54,293 nt of DNA, from assembly GCF_008831285.2 (NCBI RefSeq), contig NW_022205078.1, positions 1 to 54,293 on the forward strand. Direction: 5' to 3'. A program made the translations under genes and the position numbers. The notes beneath the pieces were generated by a model that was given only the letters and a program-made list of their open reading frames with translations, did not search any database and was not told the DNA's origin. Shown here in pieces: positions 43,939 through 54,204 of the stretch. The stretch's first letter is position 1. Each line of letters opens with the position of its first letter. This DNA is from Nymphaea colorata. Its lineage: Eukaryota; Streptophyta; Magnoliopsida; Nymphaeales; Nymphaeaceae.

Positions 43939-45854
43939 ATGGCGCAACGCCTGCTAACTCTACCCTTCCGCCTATTCTGCACCAGCATCCGGTCACCCGT
44001 CCGCTGCATGATCCTGCACCCCGTCTCCTTCCCCCAGTACGCATCCCCTCAGTTAGCAAGGGGCCAGTCGTCGAGCAATACTTGGCAGAAGAGGCAGTCG
44101 GCCTTGCCAAGTCACTCGGGTGGGGCATCGTCAAAGGCCCTTACTGGAACAATAACCACATCCTGCCGATCAGTTCAAGCACCAGGCACAACTCCCTCTA
44201 CATCGAGTCATCGACTGACGAGATCAGGGACGGCGACTACGTGCGCACCTCGCTGGGCAGCGGCACCGTTTATGTTTTACTGCAGCCACTCAGAAGGACG
44301 GCATTATCTTCGACGAGGGGGAAGCGAGTCGGAAGGAGACCTCTATAAGGAGTGGCGAGACAAGCTGCTGAGGGAATCACTCGCCAACTCCTCCCTTATC
44401 CGCGCACGCAGGATCACCAAGAAGACCTTTTTCACCAAGGGGAAACTGAACTTCATCGCAGACTACCTCAGCAAGAACCAAGTGGACTGCCTTTACATCA
44501 ACGCTGACTGAAACCCACCCAGGTAAAAAACTTGAAGAAGTTCATCGAGGCAAGGATCAACAACATTTCCCCCGCGTCCGCATTTAGAGGCTTCAACGAA
44601 AGCGAAAGCGAAACTGAGTTTGAAACTGAGGATCAGTCCGAGCTGAAGACCCGGAGGGAAAGCGAGGGATTCAGGAAGATCAGAATCTTCGACCGCTTCA
44701 GCATCATCCTGCAGATCTTCGCCCAGAGATGTAAGGCTCACCTGACTCAGCCACCACCAAGCTATCGCGCCTGCAGATAGAGCTGAGCTACCTCAGCTAC
44801 TTGCGCACGCGTTTGGTCCGCGACGGCGCCACCTACTCTTCCAACCTTAATCTCTTCTTCGGCGACCTCATGCAGGCGCAGGAAGTGCAAATGGAGGTGA
44901 TTTCGGCCAGGCAGCGCAGGGCCGCGCGCACGATGAGCGGCGAGGGCGAGTCCCAGCTGGAAGTCGAACGCAGGCAGATCAGGGACAAGGAAGCCAAGAT
45001 CCGCAGGGACATCGAGGAAGAGGCCAGGTTGCGCAAAATCACGCAGGAAAAAGTGAAACGCCGCAGCAGAAACACGCCAGTTGTGGCCCTGGTCGGCTAT
45101 ACCAATGTGGGAAAGTCAGCCTTCCTCAACTATCTCATGAAAAAAGAGGAAGTGAAGAGCAAAGATCTGCTCTTCCAGACCCTTAATACCACATCCCGCC
45201 AGTAGAAACCATTCATAATTCAGAGTCGTCCTGCCATCTGGGACAAGAGTCACCCTGCTCGACACGATCGGCTTCATCACTAACCTCCCCGTGGAGATGG
45301 TGGAGGCCTTCAAGAGCACTCTCTAAGAAATCGCCCACGCCGACCTGGTGCTGCACCTGCGCGATATTTCCCACCCGCAGCACGACCTCCAGAAGCAGTC
45401 TGTGATCAAGATCCTGAAGGAGCTCAAGTTCGATTCCGCTTTCTACACGGACCGCATGCTGGAAGTATGGAACAAGGCTGATCTCCAGGCTGAAGCAGAG
45501 GTGGAGGATGGGGCGCCGAAGATTAGCTGTCTGACTGGTTCAGGCATGCAGGAGCTGGTGGTGGCGATCGAGCAGAAGCTGCAGGAACTGACGGGAAAGC
45601 AAAAGTATTAGGTGGATTATCGGTTGGAGCTGCATGAGGAAGTGTTGCAGTGGATCAAGGAATACACCAACCACACCTTCAACATCGATACGGAATACAG
45701 CTACTAGAAGTCAAAGCAGTATCCCAACGGAAGCGTCAAGATCAGAATCGACCTCGATGAGGCCTCCATCAACAAGCTCAACAAATTCCTCAATCCGGAT
45801 AAGAACCGAGGCAAGAAGAGCCAGAAGGGCATGCCTCCCAAGTAGGGATGGTGA
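43939..45854 (+). CDS. Mitochondrial HflX-type GTPase (GTPBP6)
   Basis: HflX GTPases act on ribosomes; this one begins with a basic amphipathic presequence (MAQRLLTLPFRLFCTSIRSP), so probably mitochondrial. Seen in order: KKTFFTKGKLNFIADYLS, KPTQVKNLKKFI, DRFSIILQIFAQR, then across a 20-base intron (44731-44750) TKLSRLQIELSYLSYLRTRL, a charged helical linker, G1 GYTNVGKSAFLN, G2 FQTLNTTSR, a 22-base intron (45202-45223), G3 DTIGFI, STL-TAA(Glu)-EIAHADLVLHLRD, G4 NKAD and G5 SCLTG. Base steps near 44033 (C-run), 44275, 44322 (G-run) and 44505 are required. An acidic insert (GFNESESETEFETEDQSE) lies in the N-domain. TGA at 45852-45854. Confidence 0.9.
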
Positions 45855-45908
45855 TGCTGCGTGATCGATTGAGTGTATGTCTGGATGGTAGAGAAAAGGG
45901 CAGAGAGA

Positions 45909-48347
45909 TCATTATTTTTAGGCAAGATTTTCGTTGATTTTCTTCTTGATTTGGCGTTTGAGCATCCTCTTGCCCTCCTTGTCATCGGAGGAGAAGATGC
46001 TATTGAAGTTGACCATTTCCACCTAGTTGTCATCCTCGGGGTTCCTCTAAATGGAGTCTTACTTTTTGAAGAGGGGCGGAATGGTGATTTTGGGATTGGC
46101 TTTCTTCATGGTTACTTTTCTCTCGTACTCGAAGTAGATATCATTGACGTCCTTCTTCGGCTTTCTATTTTCGCTTATCGTTGTTGATGATGGGGTTGAC
46201 GTTAGTGAAGAGGCGTTCCTTGAGCGAGAGCGATAGGGTCTTGGACATTGTGTTGAGTTACTCGTATATCTTGATGCGGGTGCTGTAGCCGTGGGACTTG
46301 TCCTGGGTGAGCTTGTAGCTGATGGCGAAGTTGAATTGCTAGTAAAGCATCACGAAGTTGTGCCTCACCTTGGAGTAACTGCCCTCCAGAAGAGAACCGG
46401 ATAGCTAGGATTATTTCTTTGGGCTGGAACAGGTGAGGAGATTCTAGAATGGCTAGAAAGTTATCAATTAGAAGAGGAGCATTGTTAGGAATAGCAGAGG
46501 GATTATAATGATTGCTGGTATTGACCAAGGATTGTTGAAATTGGCTGAAGCATAGGCGAAAACGACGGCTATTCCACATATAAAAAGGCAGATTGATCTT
46601 CTCAAATATAATCCCATCGATTGCATGAGTTTTCTGCTGTGGTAGTCGCTTTTCTCATAGAGGCGAGTGATATTAACTTTTTCTAGGAAGTACATTCCCA
46701 AAAACCATAGTAAGGCAAGTGGCATAACGAGCGGAAGGAAAGGCGCTGTGCAGTAGATGGTGGAAGCCACTGTTAGAAAGGCAGCCAGCAGTGATTATAT
46801 GTTGTGAGTTGGTTTTTATACCGGGACGGAATCGACCTAAGTGGCTATGCTCCTTCGGCAGCATAGAGCTGAGATGTATATATCAGCAATAGACATCAGC
46901 ATAAACACGACTATGTGGACAGTTGGTAAGGGATAAAACCATTCGAGTCGTAAAGCAGCGAGGGGGAAATGAGGTAGCTGATGCCGAGAGGAGCCAAAGT
47001 GAGGCAGACCACATTTAGGAGGAGGATTGAAGAACTATAGATTTCTTTTGTTGCGAATAATATTGGTATGGCTGTTCAATCCTGACCAACAACTTATTGC
47101 TGATGAAGACAATGAGATTGATGATGATGGCTGACATGATGCAGTAAGCTGCCTCGTTGGAGTGGGTGATGATGTTCGTCCACCTCATATATATTGAGCC
47201 AAACTGAAACCCAATCCCCAGACAGGCAAACAGCATCCAAAGTGCAACCAGTTTCAGCCTTTTCCTGACCAGCCTGCATCCGCTCTCGTGCAATTCCTGC
47301 CAGTATATCTAGTTGGGGAGCAGTCCTTCCACTGCTTCTACTTTCTCGTGTTTAATTTCAAAATCGCTGTATCTTTAGGGGCAGAAGAAATTGCTGAGGA
47401 AGTTGGAGTGGATCTTGTTGTAGAAGTACTGTGCGTGTTTGACGTTTTTGAAGATGACGAGGCAGTACTAGTTGGTGGGGAGGAGGGCGAGGATGTTCTT
47501 CTTCTTGTTGTAGAGGTGGATGAGGGCGTTGATCTGCTCCGCTTTCAGCTCCTCCACGTGATCGTCCTTCAGGTACTTGTCCAGTCCCTCCACCTCCTAG
47601 CTTATCTTCAAGTACTATCGATAGCTGAACGAAAGCAGCACTGCCTCCACGATTAGGGACTGCAGTTTATTATCCCTTCCCGCTTGCGAAAACATAGAAG
47701 AATCAATGTCTGACATTTCTCGTTGTTGGGGCAAAGCTAGGGAAACAGCTATGGGAAATGGGGATTGAATTTCATTTCCTTTTTGAACCATGCCTCTATG
47801 TGCTGGCAAACCTCCTCTTCCGAAAGATGGATTGCCGGCAATCGCAGAAAGACGGCGTAGTTGTTGGGCAATATTTTGGTCTGATCAATTTTGGATTGCA
47901 TCTGCTTGGATTTAAAATGGAGTAAAGCCAGCAGTACCAGCTGAATAAGATAGGCTGGAAGAGCCAGGTAGGCCAGCATATCGAGGGTGGAGGTGGAGGC
48001 AATGGTGAAGATGGAAAGGTTGAGGAGGAGGGAGCTATTAGCGGATGAGCTGCTGCTGGTGGAAGCTATTACGCTGAGAGGGATGGCAAAGGCCAGCGAG
48101 AGAAGGCCCAACATTATGGTTACGTGCTTGAGAGTGCTAAAATAGGAGGGCAGCTGCACCCCCGACGCCTACACCGCACCTTCAAAGGAAAGTGCATCCG
48201 ACTCACTTTTTTTCCGTCCAGCCCTCTTGGCTTTTTCTCTATCCCCAGCTCTCTCCTTCTAGATTAGCTTCGCTAAATAGGCAAGGCGTTACCTGGACTC
48301 TGCAGATCGTTATTGAGGGGATTGCTAACAGCCGATTGATCAGTCAT
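45909..48347 (-). CDS. CSC1/TMEM63-like multipass membrane protein
   Basis: ATG 48347, then a 20-base intron (48273-48292) joins MTDQSAVSNPLNNDLQSP to a charged N-tail. TM segments include HVTIMLGLLSLAFAIPLSVI, MLAYLALPAYLIQLVLLALL, WMLFACLGIGFQFG and IVFISNKLLV. Between them is a cytoplasmic block (NNYAVFLRLPAIHLSEEEVC ... LPNEIYWQELHESGCRLVRK) like the RRM-type loop of osmosensitive CSC1/OSCA channels. Later STIYCTAPFLPLVMPLALLW, FLGMYFLEKVNITRLYEKSD resembles the pore-exit YFVDKYNL helix. A hydrophilic tail ends at TGA 45909. Several frame steps (near 47650, 47025, 46925, 46160) remain unexplained, some perhaps introns. The family call is tentative; anoctamin-like is the alternative. Confidence 0.55.
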
Positions 48348-48602
48348 CTCTAAGCAATGTATAGGGGATGATCAAATAAATATTATAACTAGATCTACCC
48401 CATCAAATACAAGCTGGGACTCACCGTCCTCCCTCTATAGCCCTTGCCGAATGGGACAAGGATGTTGGTAAATAAAATCGATCGATAAGAAAGTAAATAA
48501 ATTATAAAAATCACATCACATTTAAACTGCCTTACCATTTACCATAACACACAAATAAACCAAATAAATCTAGCAAGGAGTATATGCTGTTGATGGATAC
48601 GA

Positions 48603-49615
48603 TCATTTTGTCTTCTGAATACGCTACTCTCTGTAGCCCGACCGGAAGACGATGTCCCACAGTCTAGAACTGACTCCGAAGCCGGCATGCTCTCCTCCGT
48701 AGTGGTGCTGGTTGTGGTACTTCTGCAGACGGTGGAAGTAGGTCCCAGGGTGGCGACTAGTGTCCAAAAAGTGCAGGAAATAGTGGGTGCTATCGTACAC
48801 CACGTAGCCTATCAGGTAGCCCGACCAGAAGCAGGCCTACAGCAAGGGATGCGGGAATTGCAGCGATTGGAGAGCGGGGTAAGCCAAGACGCAGATCACG
48901 AGGGCGAAGGGCGGCGGGAGGACAAGGCGGCTCCTAAATCAGCAGAGAGTTACGGATCGTTGGGCAGCATGTGGTGGATACCATGGAGGAAGAAGTGGAG
49001 CATCCTGATCACCCTCACGTCGGGCAAGTACCACTCGGCGTGGAAGATAAACCTGTGCAGCAGGTACTCGACCAGCGTGAAGCAGATTACGCCAAAGGCA
49101 GCCATGAAAAGTCCGGAGAGGGGGTCAAAGCCTGCCCATTGCTGTTCTCGCGTGAACATATAGAGGATGATGATGGCTGGGATCACTGCCACGTGCCACC
49201 AGGTGCTGTAGGAGAGGCGTTCGAAGAACTCGCTTTCGAAGAGGCGGGGGGAAGGCACGAAGAACCAGTGGGGCGCGTTGACCACCTCCTTGTACTTCTC
49301 CTGAGAGAGCTGCCAGATCTGGTAGGCGAGGGGCTTGGAGGGGTCCAGTAGTCTCTCCTTTTCCTTGCCCACGTAGCCGATCAGCATGGACTGCGCGAGA
49401 TTCTCGGCGAGGGGGAAGTGCGCCTTGATGTCTTCGCTGATGTCCCTGTTCTTGGCAGAAATTATGCTTTTGGGGCCGCCTGGGTGGTGCTTGGCGAAGG
49501 AGGTGGCATCGATGACTTGGTTTTCCATGAACATAACCAGGTTGCCAGTGCGTTCGGCGTATTTCTCTGCTTCCTCGAGGGACTAAAACTTGATGTAGGT
49601 GTCTTTGGTCTGCAT
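48603..49615 (-). CDS. Fatty acid 2-hydroxylase (cytochrome b5 plus hydroxylase)
   Basis: FA2H adds a 2-hydroxyl group to fatty acids used in sphingolipids at the ER. An N-terminal cytochrome b5-like part (VMFMENQVIDATSFAKHHPG G) precedes the di-iron His-box hydroxylase: VEYLLHRFIFHAEW, MLHFFLHGIHHMLPNDP, then after a 20-base intron (48934-48953) SRLVLPPPFALVICVLAYPA, VYDSTHYFLHFLDTSRHPGT, YHNQHHYGGEHAGFGVSSRL and WDIVFRSGYRE. All expected His clusters are present. TM helices flank them (VAVIPAIIILYMF, LFMAAFGVICFTLV). The only TAG codons are compatible with Glu. TGA at 48603-48605; no frame errors seen. Confidence 0.95.
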
Positions 49616-49782
49616 TTAGGGGAATCAATAAATCAAACAATAATTAATTGCAAGCTACCATTAATATTCTTTAAACGTGAGCTTATACTAAAAAACCAAT
49701 CTTTGCGGAGGGGGGTGAAGCCCGCCTATTTTTTGCATGAATGAGCCAACCATTCATATTGAAAGTGTATTATTGTTTATTG

Positions 49783-50484
49783 ATGAGTGAATAGGAAAGT
49801 GGCCAAAATCACGAGCTTCCCGTCAAGAACAAGGAGGAAGCTGAACGCAAGTTTGGATGCCCCTGTGGCAAGTGGTACCTATCCTATCCCGCACTCTTCA
49901 CCCACGTCAAACAAAAACACGAAGGAAAGGTAGCCACAGATTAACCTAGCCCCCAGGCCAACTCATCAAACCCAAAACCGATAAGACTCGCGGACGCCCC
50001 CGCCTCCCCACCAATGCACCTTATCCTTAATCCAGAACAATGACGAAGAAAACTCGATCGCGAACTACGATTGCGTAGAAGAACTCTAGAAGGCAGTCCA
50101 GAACAGGACCAATATCGATTACGACTAGCCTTACGAGTGCAGCGAGGGATCGGAAACCTGCCAGGATATGGGTACTCACTTCCTCAGGATAATGGGCGGA
50201 CAGGGCGAAGAGAAGAAGCTTCTCACGTGTTTCCTCAACTATTGAGGTTCACGGTGAAGCGCAAGTACGAGGAAGGATACTGGGAGACCAAGAAGCCGAC
50301 CGATATCATCGACCTCTCCAACGATATAGTCAAGGACCACGATTAGCACAAGAAGGCCTTCCCTATCGAAAAGGACACCCTTATTGATCTCTTATTCGTC
50401 CTCTTCAGGTGGATGTACAAGAACAAGTGGACCGATCACAAATTGCTCAAACGCACCACCGAACAAGAGCCACCCAAGGCCTGA
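49783..50484 (+). CDS. C2H2 zinc-finger protein
   Basis: ATG 49783 begins a short protein with a single finger, FGCPCGKWYLSYPALFTHVK QKH (Cys-x-Cys-x12-His-x4-His), then a 20-base intron (49930-49949) and a basic GRPR motif. The rest is acidic and helical: ANYDCVEELEKAVQNRTNID, EPYECSEGSETCQDMGTHFL, RIMGGQGEEKKLLTCFL and RKYEEGYWETKKPTDIIDLS, ending at TGA 50482-50484. Base steps near 50028 and 50240 are needed. DNA- or RNA-binding is likely; the target is unknown. Confidence 0.68.
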
Positions 50485-50652
50485 AAAATGATATCAGAAC
50501 TGCCATCTATCAGCATTAAACGCTTACCAAAGTGGCTAGCAGGTGGGACGGATGGTAAGATGGCGGGAGGATAATCTTTGGGAAAGTGAGACGATATTTA
50601 TAAATATAGTCATTCATTTAGATGGAGGTCCTGCAGGCATTTGATCATTACC

Positions 50653-50984
50653 ATGGTGGATTTGGAGGACGAAGAACTGGTCAAGAGTCTGCTCGAGTTG
50701 TTTGACAAGAAATGCAAGCTCTGCCACCAAAACTTCGACCTGCGTTCACACACCCCCATGATGCTCTGCCTCAGCCAGCACATCTGCTGCCAGGCCTGCA
50801 TCAATAGTCGCATAGAACCCAAAAGGACAGCCTCAAATGTCCCTTCTGCACCAATCGCAAAATCAAAAAGAATTAAATATTCAAAGTGAGAAGGTTCGAT
50901 GCCATCATTGAGCTTCATGAAACATACTAAATTTACAACAAGAAAAAGGCAGCAGAATATTACGAGAATCTCAAAGCGACCTGA
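50653..50984 (+). CDS. Small RING-finger protein, about 110 residues
   Basis: MVDLEDEELVKSLLELFDKK precedes a RING: CKLCHQNFDL, MMLCLSQHICCQACINSRIE and LKCPFCTNRK, spaced as C-x2-C ... C-x-H-like ... C-x2-C. One A of the AAAA run near 50822 is probably missing. A Lys/Glu helix (YNKKKAAEYYENLKAT) follows to TGA 50982-50984. Probably an E3 ligase or its subunit. The next gene starts only 32 bases downstream, after ACATATAATAAAG. Confidence 0.65.
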
Positions 50985-51015
50985 GGGACAACATATAATA
51001 AAGCAGCAATCGGAA

Positions 51016-52323
51016 ATGGCTGGCTTAGCTTTAGTAAAAATAGTCTCAGATTAACTCTATGTATAGTTTTCTCATGACCAGTCTAAGGATTTCTTCAGGG
51101 AGAAGAAAGCTGCACAGGCCATAGAGATCCTGGAGGAAATCATTTACACGTATCCTGATAGCAGCAATCATATAGAATTCATGGGTTGGGGCAGCAAAGA
51201 CTAAGCCTAGGGATATTACAGTGACATCCAAACCTGGTTCAATCGATAGGTTGGCAAATCTAAGGTATCCCCTTTGGATTTGCTAAACCTCTGCTACCTT
51301 AAGAATGGAAATTACAACGAAAAGAAAGATTTTTACCTAAAAATGAGCAAACTATCACCAGATGATTATAGGATTTGGTATGGCCTTGCCCTAAATGATT
51401 ACAACAATTCCAATACAAAATGCTGAAGATATGTTCCTCAAAGTCATCAGTATGAACCATAATTTGATAAACCCTATGAAATGATGGCCTTCATTTAATT
51501 AACGCCAACAAAAACAATTAGAAAGCGATTTCTATGGCACAGAAGCATTATCTTACTCTCCAAAGAATATCTACGCAAGATATGTAATCGCATTGCTCTT
51601 CCTAATTAAAAAAGGAATTAAAAACTCGCCCTTCTGTAAGAGATTATAAAAGATGATCCATTCTTTCTGGCAGCTAGAGACTAGCTTGGAGTTATATATA
51701 TGAAAAATCTTAACAACTCTAAAAGGCAGAAAAGCATTTCAGATAATGCATTACGGTAAGTCCGAACGCTGATATACCCAAGATGCATCTAGCAGAGTGC
51801 TTCATTTTTAGTAATAGGGCCAAATAAGCCATCCAATTACTGAACGAGTGCAAGTAGAGTAGTGACAATAACAAGGCTTTCTCATCTCTGAAGGGACAAG
51901 CATTCATGAAGGCGGGAGACAACAAAAACGCCATCTTTTTTCTCTAAAAGGCAGGGTAAGATGCAAATAATTGCTAGCTGATTTGTATATCCTAGAAGGG
52001 ATGCATGATAAAGCTTTGAGTATACTAAAATCAATCGTTACCATCTTTCCAGATGAAGAAGTAACTTTTATGATGAAGATGGCTCACTGCTATACCAAAA
52101 TGAAGAAGTTCAATGAGCTCTTGCCCTATACCAGGATGTTTGATCCTCTCTCCAGACCATTAAATGGCATTTGAAAAGATAGCTCTCCTCACAGATAAAA
52201 CACATCGCTAAACCCAAGAGTAGCGAGAAGAAACGACCTCAATCCACCCATCGCAAGATAGAGAAACCGCCTGTCTCCAAGGACAAAAACAAATCTATCC
52301 TCCACAACTCCAAGTACAAATGA
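51016..52323 (+). CDS. TPR-repeat protein
   Basis: Helical repeats of TPR type occur along the whole gene: KKAAQAIEILEEIIYTYPDS, AEDMFLKVISMNHNL, EKLALLEEIIKDDPFFLAAR, KAEKHFRECITVSPNADIPK, AFMKAGDNKNAIFFLEKAGE, DLYILEGMHDKALSILKSIV and VTFMMKMAHCYTKMKKFNEL. The C-terminus is basic and Ser-rich, with TGA at 52321-52323. Several frame changes (near 51420, 51570, 51720, 51970, 52170) are required. Base composition is AT-rich, unlike most neighbours. TPRs mediate protein contacts, and the AT-richness hints at a fast-evolving gene. The first exon MAGLALVKIVSDE is tentative. Confidence 0.55.
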
Positions 52324-52376
52324 TCTTTATCTTATTGATGAGTATGGTATGTGTGATATGATGGGTTTAACTCTTA

Positions 52377-52985
52377 TCAACAGCACTTCTTTTGCTTTAT
52401 CTCTGGAGTGAATTCCTTGAGACTCATGACTATCTTCGAGTTTTCCTCGCGGGGTTTGACCTGTTGAGTATGGTGGCGATGTCGTTGATGGCCTCATGGA
52501 CCTCTCTGCCTGTCTTTGCGGAGACAGGTAATATCTGAGGTTCTCTTTATCGCACCACTGTATTTCCTCTTTGCGTAGTCTCGTCTTGGGATCGTCGGCC
52601 TTATTGACGAACAGATAGATTTGGCACTCCTTCTTGATGTGCTCCTCACCTCATAGAGCCAATACTCGTCAACCTCCTGCAGTGACAATTTGTTATTGAT
52701 ATCTGCGACCAGTATGATGGCATCCGCATCCTTGTAGTAGCTCTAGACGACGGATTTGAACCTTTCCTGTCCGGCTGTGTCCCAGAGTTGCAGTTTGACG
52801 AAATCTCCATCGATGTTGAACGACCTTTCTCTTGGATGATTTACTTGAACTTGAAATCGACGCCGATGGTGGGGAGTAGGTTTTATTCAAAGACGTCGTC
52901 GGAGTACTTTGCAGGAGGGCGGTTTTGCCCACTCCGAGGGGCCAACGAAGACCACCTTGAAAATGAAATCGTAGTTTCTCTGCAT
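52377..52985 (-). CDS. Rab-family small GTPase
   Basis: ATG 52985 ([15 protein letters not shown]) starts a Ras-like fold: P-loop [12 protein letters not shown], switch [13 protein letters not shown], switch [18 protein letters not shown], and [16 protein letters not shown]. The end is KCC followed by TGA (52377-52379), a dual-Cys prenylation signal typical of Rabs. The P-loop needs one extra C in a CCCC run and one A in the next codons, plus further single-base steps near 52845, 52650, 52530 and 52455. The TAG between RFKSVV and SYYKDAD is read as Glu. It controls some vesicle-traffic step; the subfamily cannot be told by eye. Confidence 0.88.
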
Positions 52986-53141
52986 TTTGGTTATTATAAT
53001 TCTCCACCAGCATTGGATATCTTATCGTAGCATAATCTTGCCGAAAAGGAGAGCTCAGTGATGGAAAAAATGGGTCAGATCAGCTCTCGACGAAATTAAA
53101 CGAAACTTACTGAATTTGCAAAATGGTATAATTATTATTGT

Positions 53142-54086
53142 ATGGAATAGGCTCAGTCCAAACTTTCCATTTCCTTCAAACCGCCCCTGCCCAGCATCCG
53201 AGTCCTCCCCTCGCCCAGATCCCCGTCCCTCCTCACTCGCCGTCCAACTTGCCAATTAAACGGACTTCAGCTTCGAAATCAATCGTGAGGGCGTCAGTTG
53301 AAAAAAGCGGAAAGGAAAGGTAGATCGAGAAGGAGATAAAATATACCAAGAACGTAAGGCCGGAAGCAAGAAACGAAGTCAGTTTTATACAGAGCGAATC
53401 GAATACCCTCATTACTCACGGCCTTCGCAACCATCTAGAAGAAACGCAGACCACAGTCCAAAAAGTTAAGTCTCTATCCCGCGAGAAAAGGGAAGGGTCA
53501 AATTGGAAAAGGAGTAATCCATAGAACGGGCCACCAACGGATTCGAAAGTCTCAGCGGCGTGAGTCAGACCAATAGGAAGGGCGCCTAGAAGAACGAGGA
53601 GTTCTATCTCTATTGGAAAAATAAGGCGCATGAATATTTGGAGTCCAATATCAAGTTCATGGATCAGATTAGCAAGTTGAGCAAGCAGAACTAAGACCTT
53701 AACGAGGAAATCCGAAAGATGAAGGCGAGGACTAACTAGATGTCCAATCCCAAATAGCAAAAAGCCTATCAGGATATTAGCGGGCTGGATGTGAGGGCGA
53801 TCAGCATGCATTACCTGAGAAGATCGAATAGATGTAGAAGTAGCTGAAGCGAAAGGAAATCGTCATAATATCCTACGAGATGAAGCTAAAAGAGCTGAGC
53901 CAGACATAGTTGGGGAAAACTAAAGGCCAAGATTATCAATAGCTTGAAGTAGGAAGTATTTCAGTTGAGATAGGAGAATAGCAAGCTTTCGAATATAATA
54001 AAAGCTACAAAGGGGGTGACGATTAGTGGAAGAAGTAAAAGGAATATGAGAGGCAGCCAAATCATATCAAAAATGCCAAATCATGA
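53142..54086 (+). CDS. Coiled-coil protein near the right telomere
   Basis: ATG 53142 follows GGTATAATTATTATTGT. A Pro/Ser-rich N-terminus leads to long coiled coils: EEFYLYWKNKAHEYLESNIK, FMDQISKLSKQNEDLNEEIR, EEMEKELKRKEIVIISYEMK and LKEEVFQLREENSKLSNII. Many TAG/TAA codons sit at charged heptad positions and fit Glu. At least four frame steps are needed (near 53178, 53510, 53815, 53920). The end is uncertain: TGA 54084-54086 in one frame or a later TGA in another. Function unknown; a cytoskeletal or basal-body protein would fit the composition. Confidence 0.5.
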
Positions 54087-54204
54087 TAGTTATATTATTT
54101 TTATCTCACTTCAAAAGTTACCAAAATCAATATTAATGCGATGTTGATATCCTTAAAGCTTTGTTGCAAGATTTAAATTAATTGATTGTGAAACAGTTAA
54201 CTTA

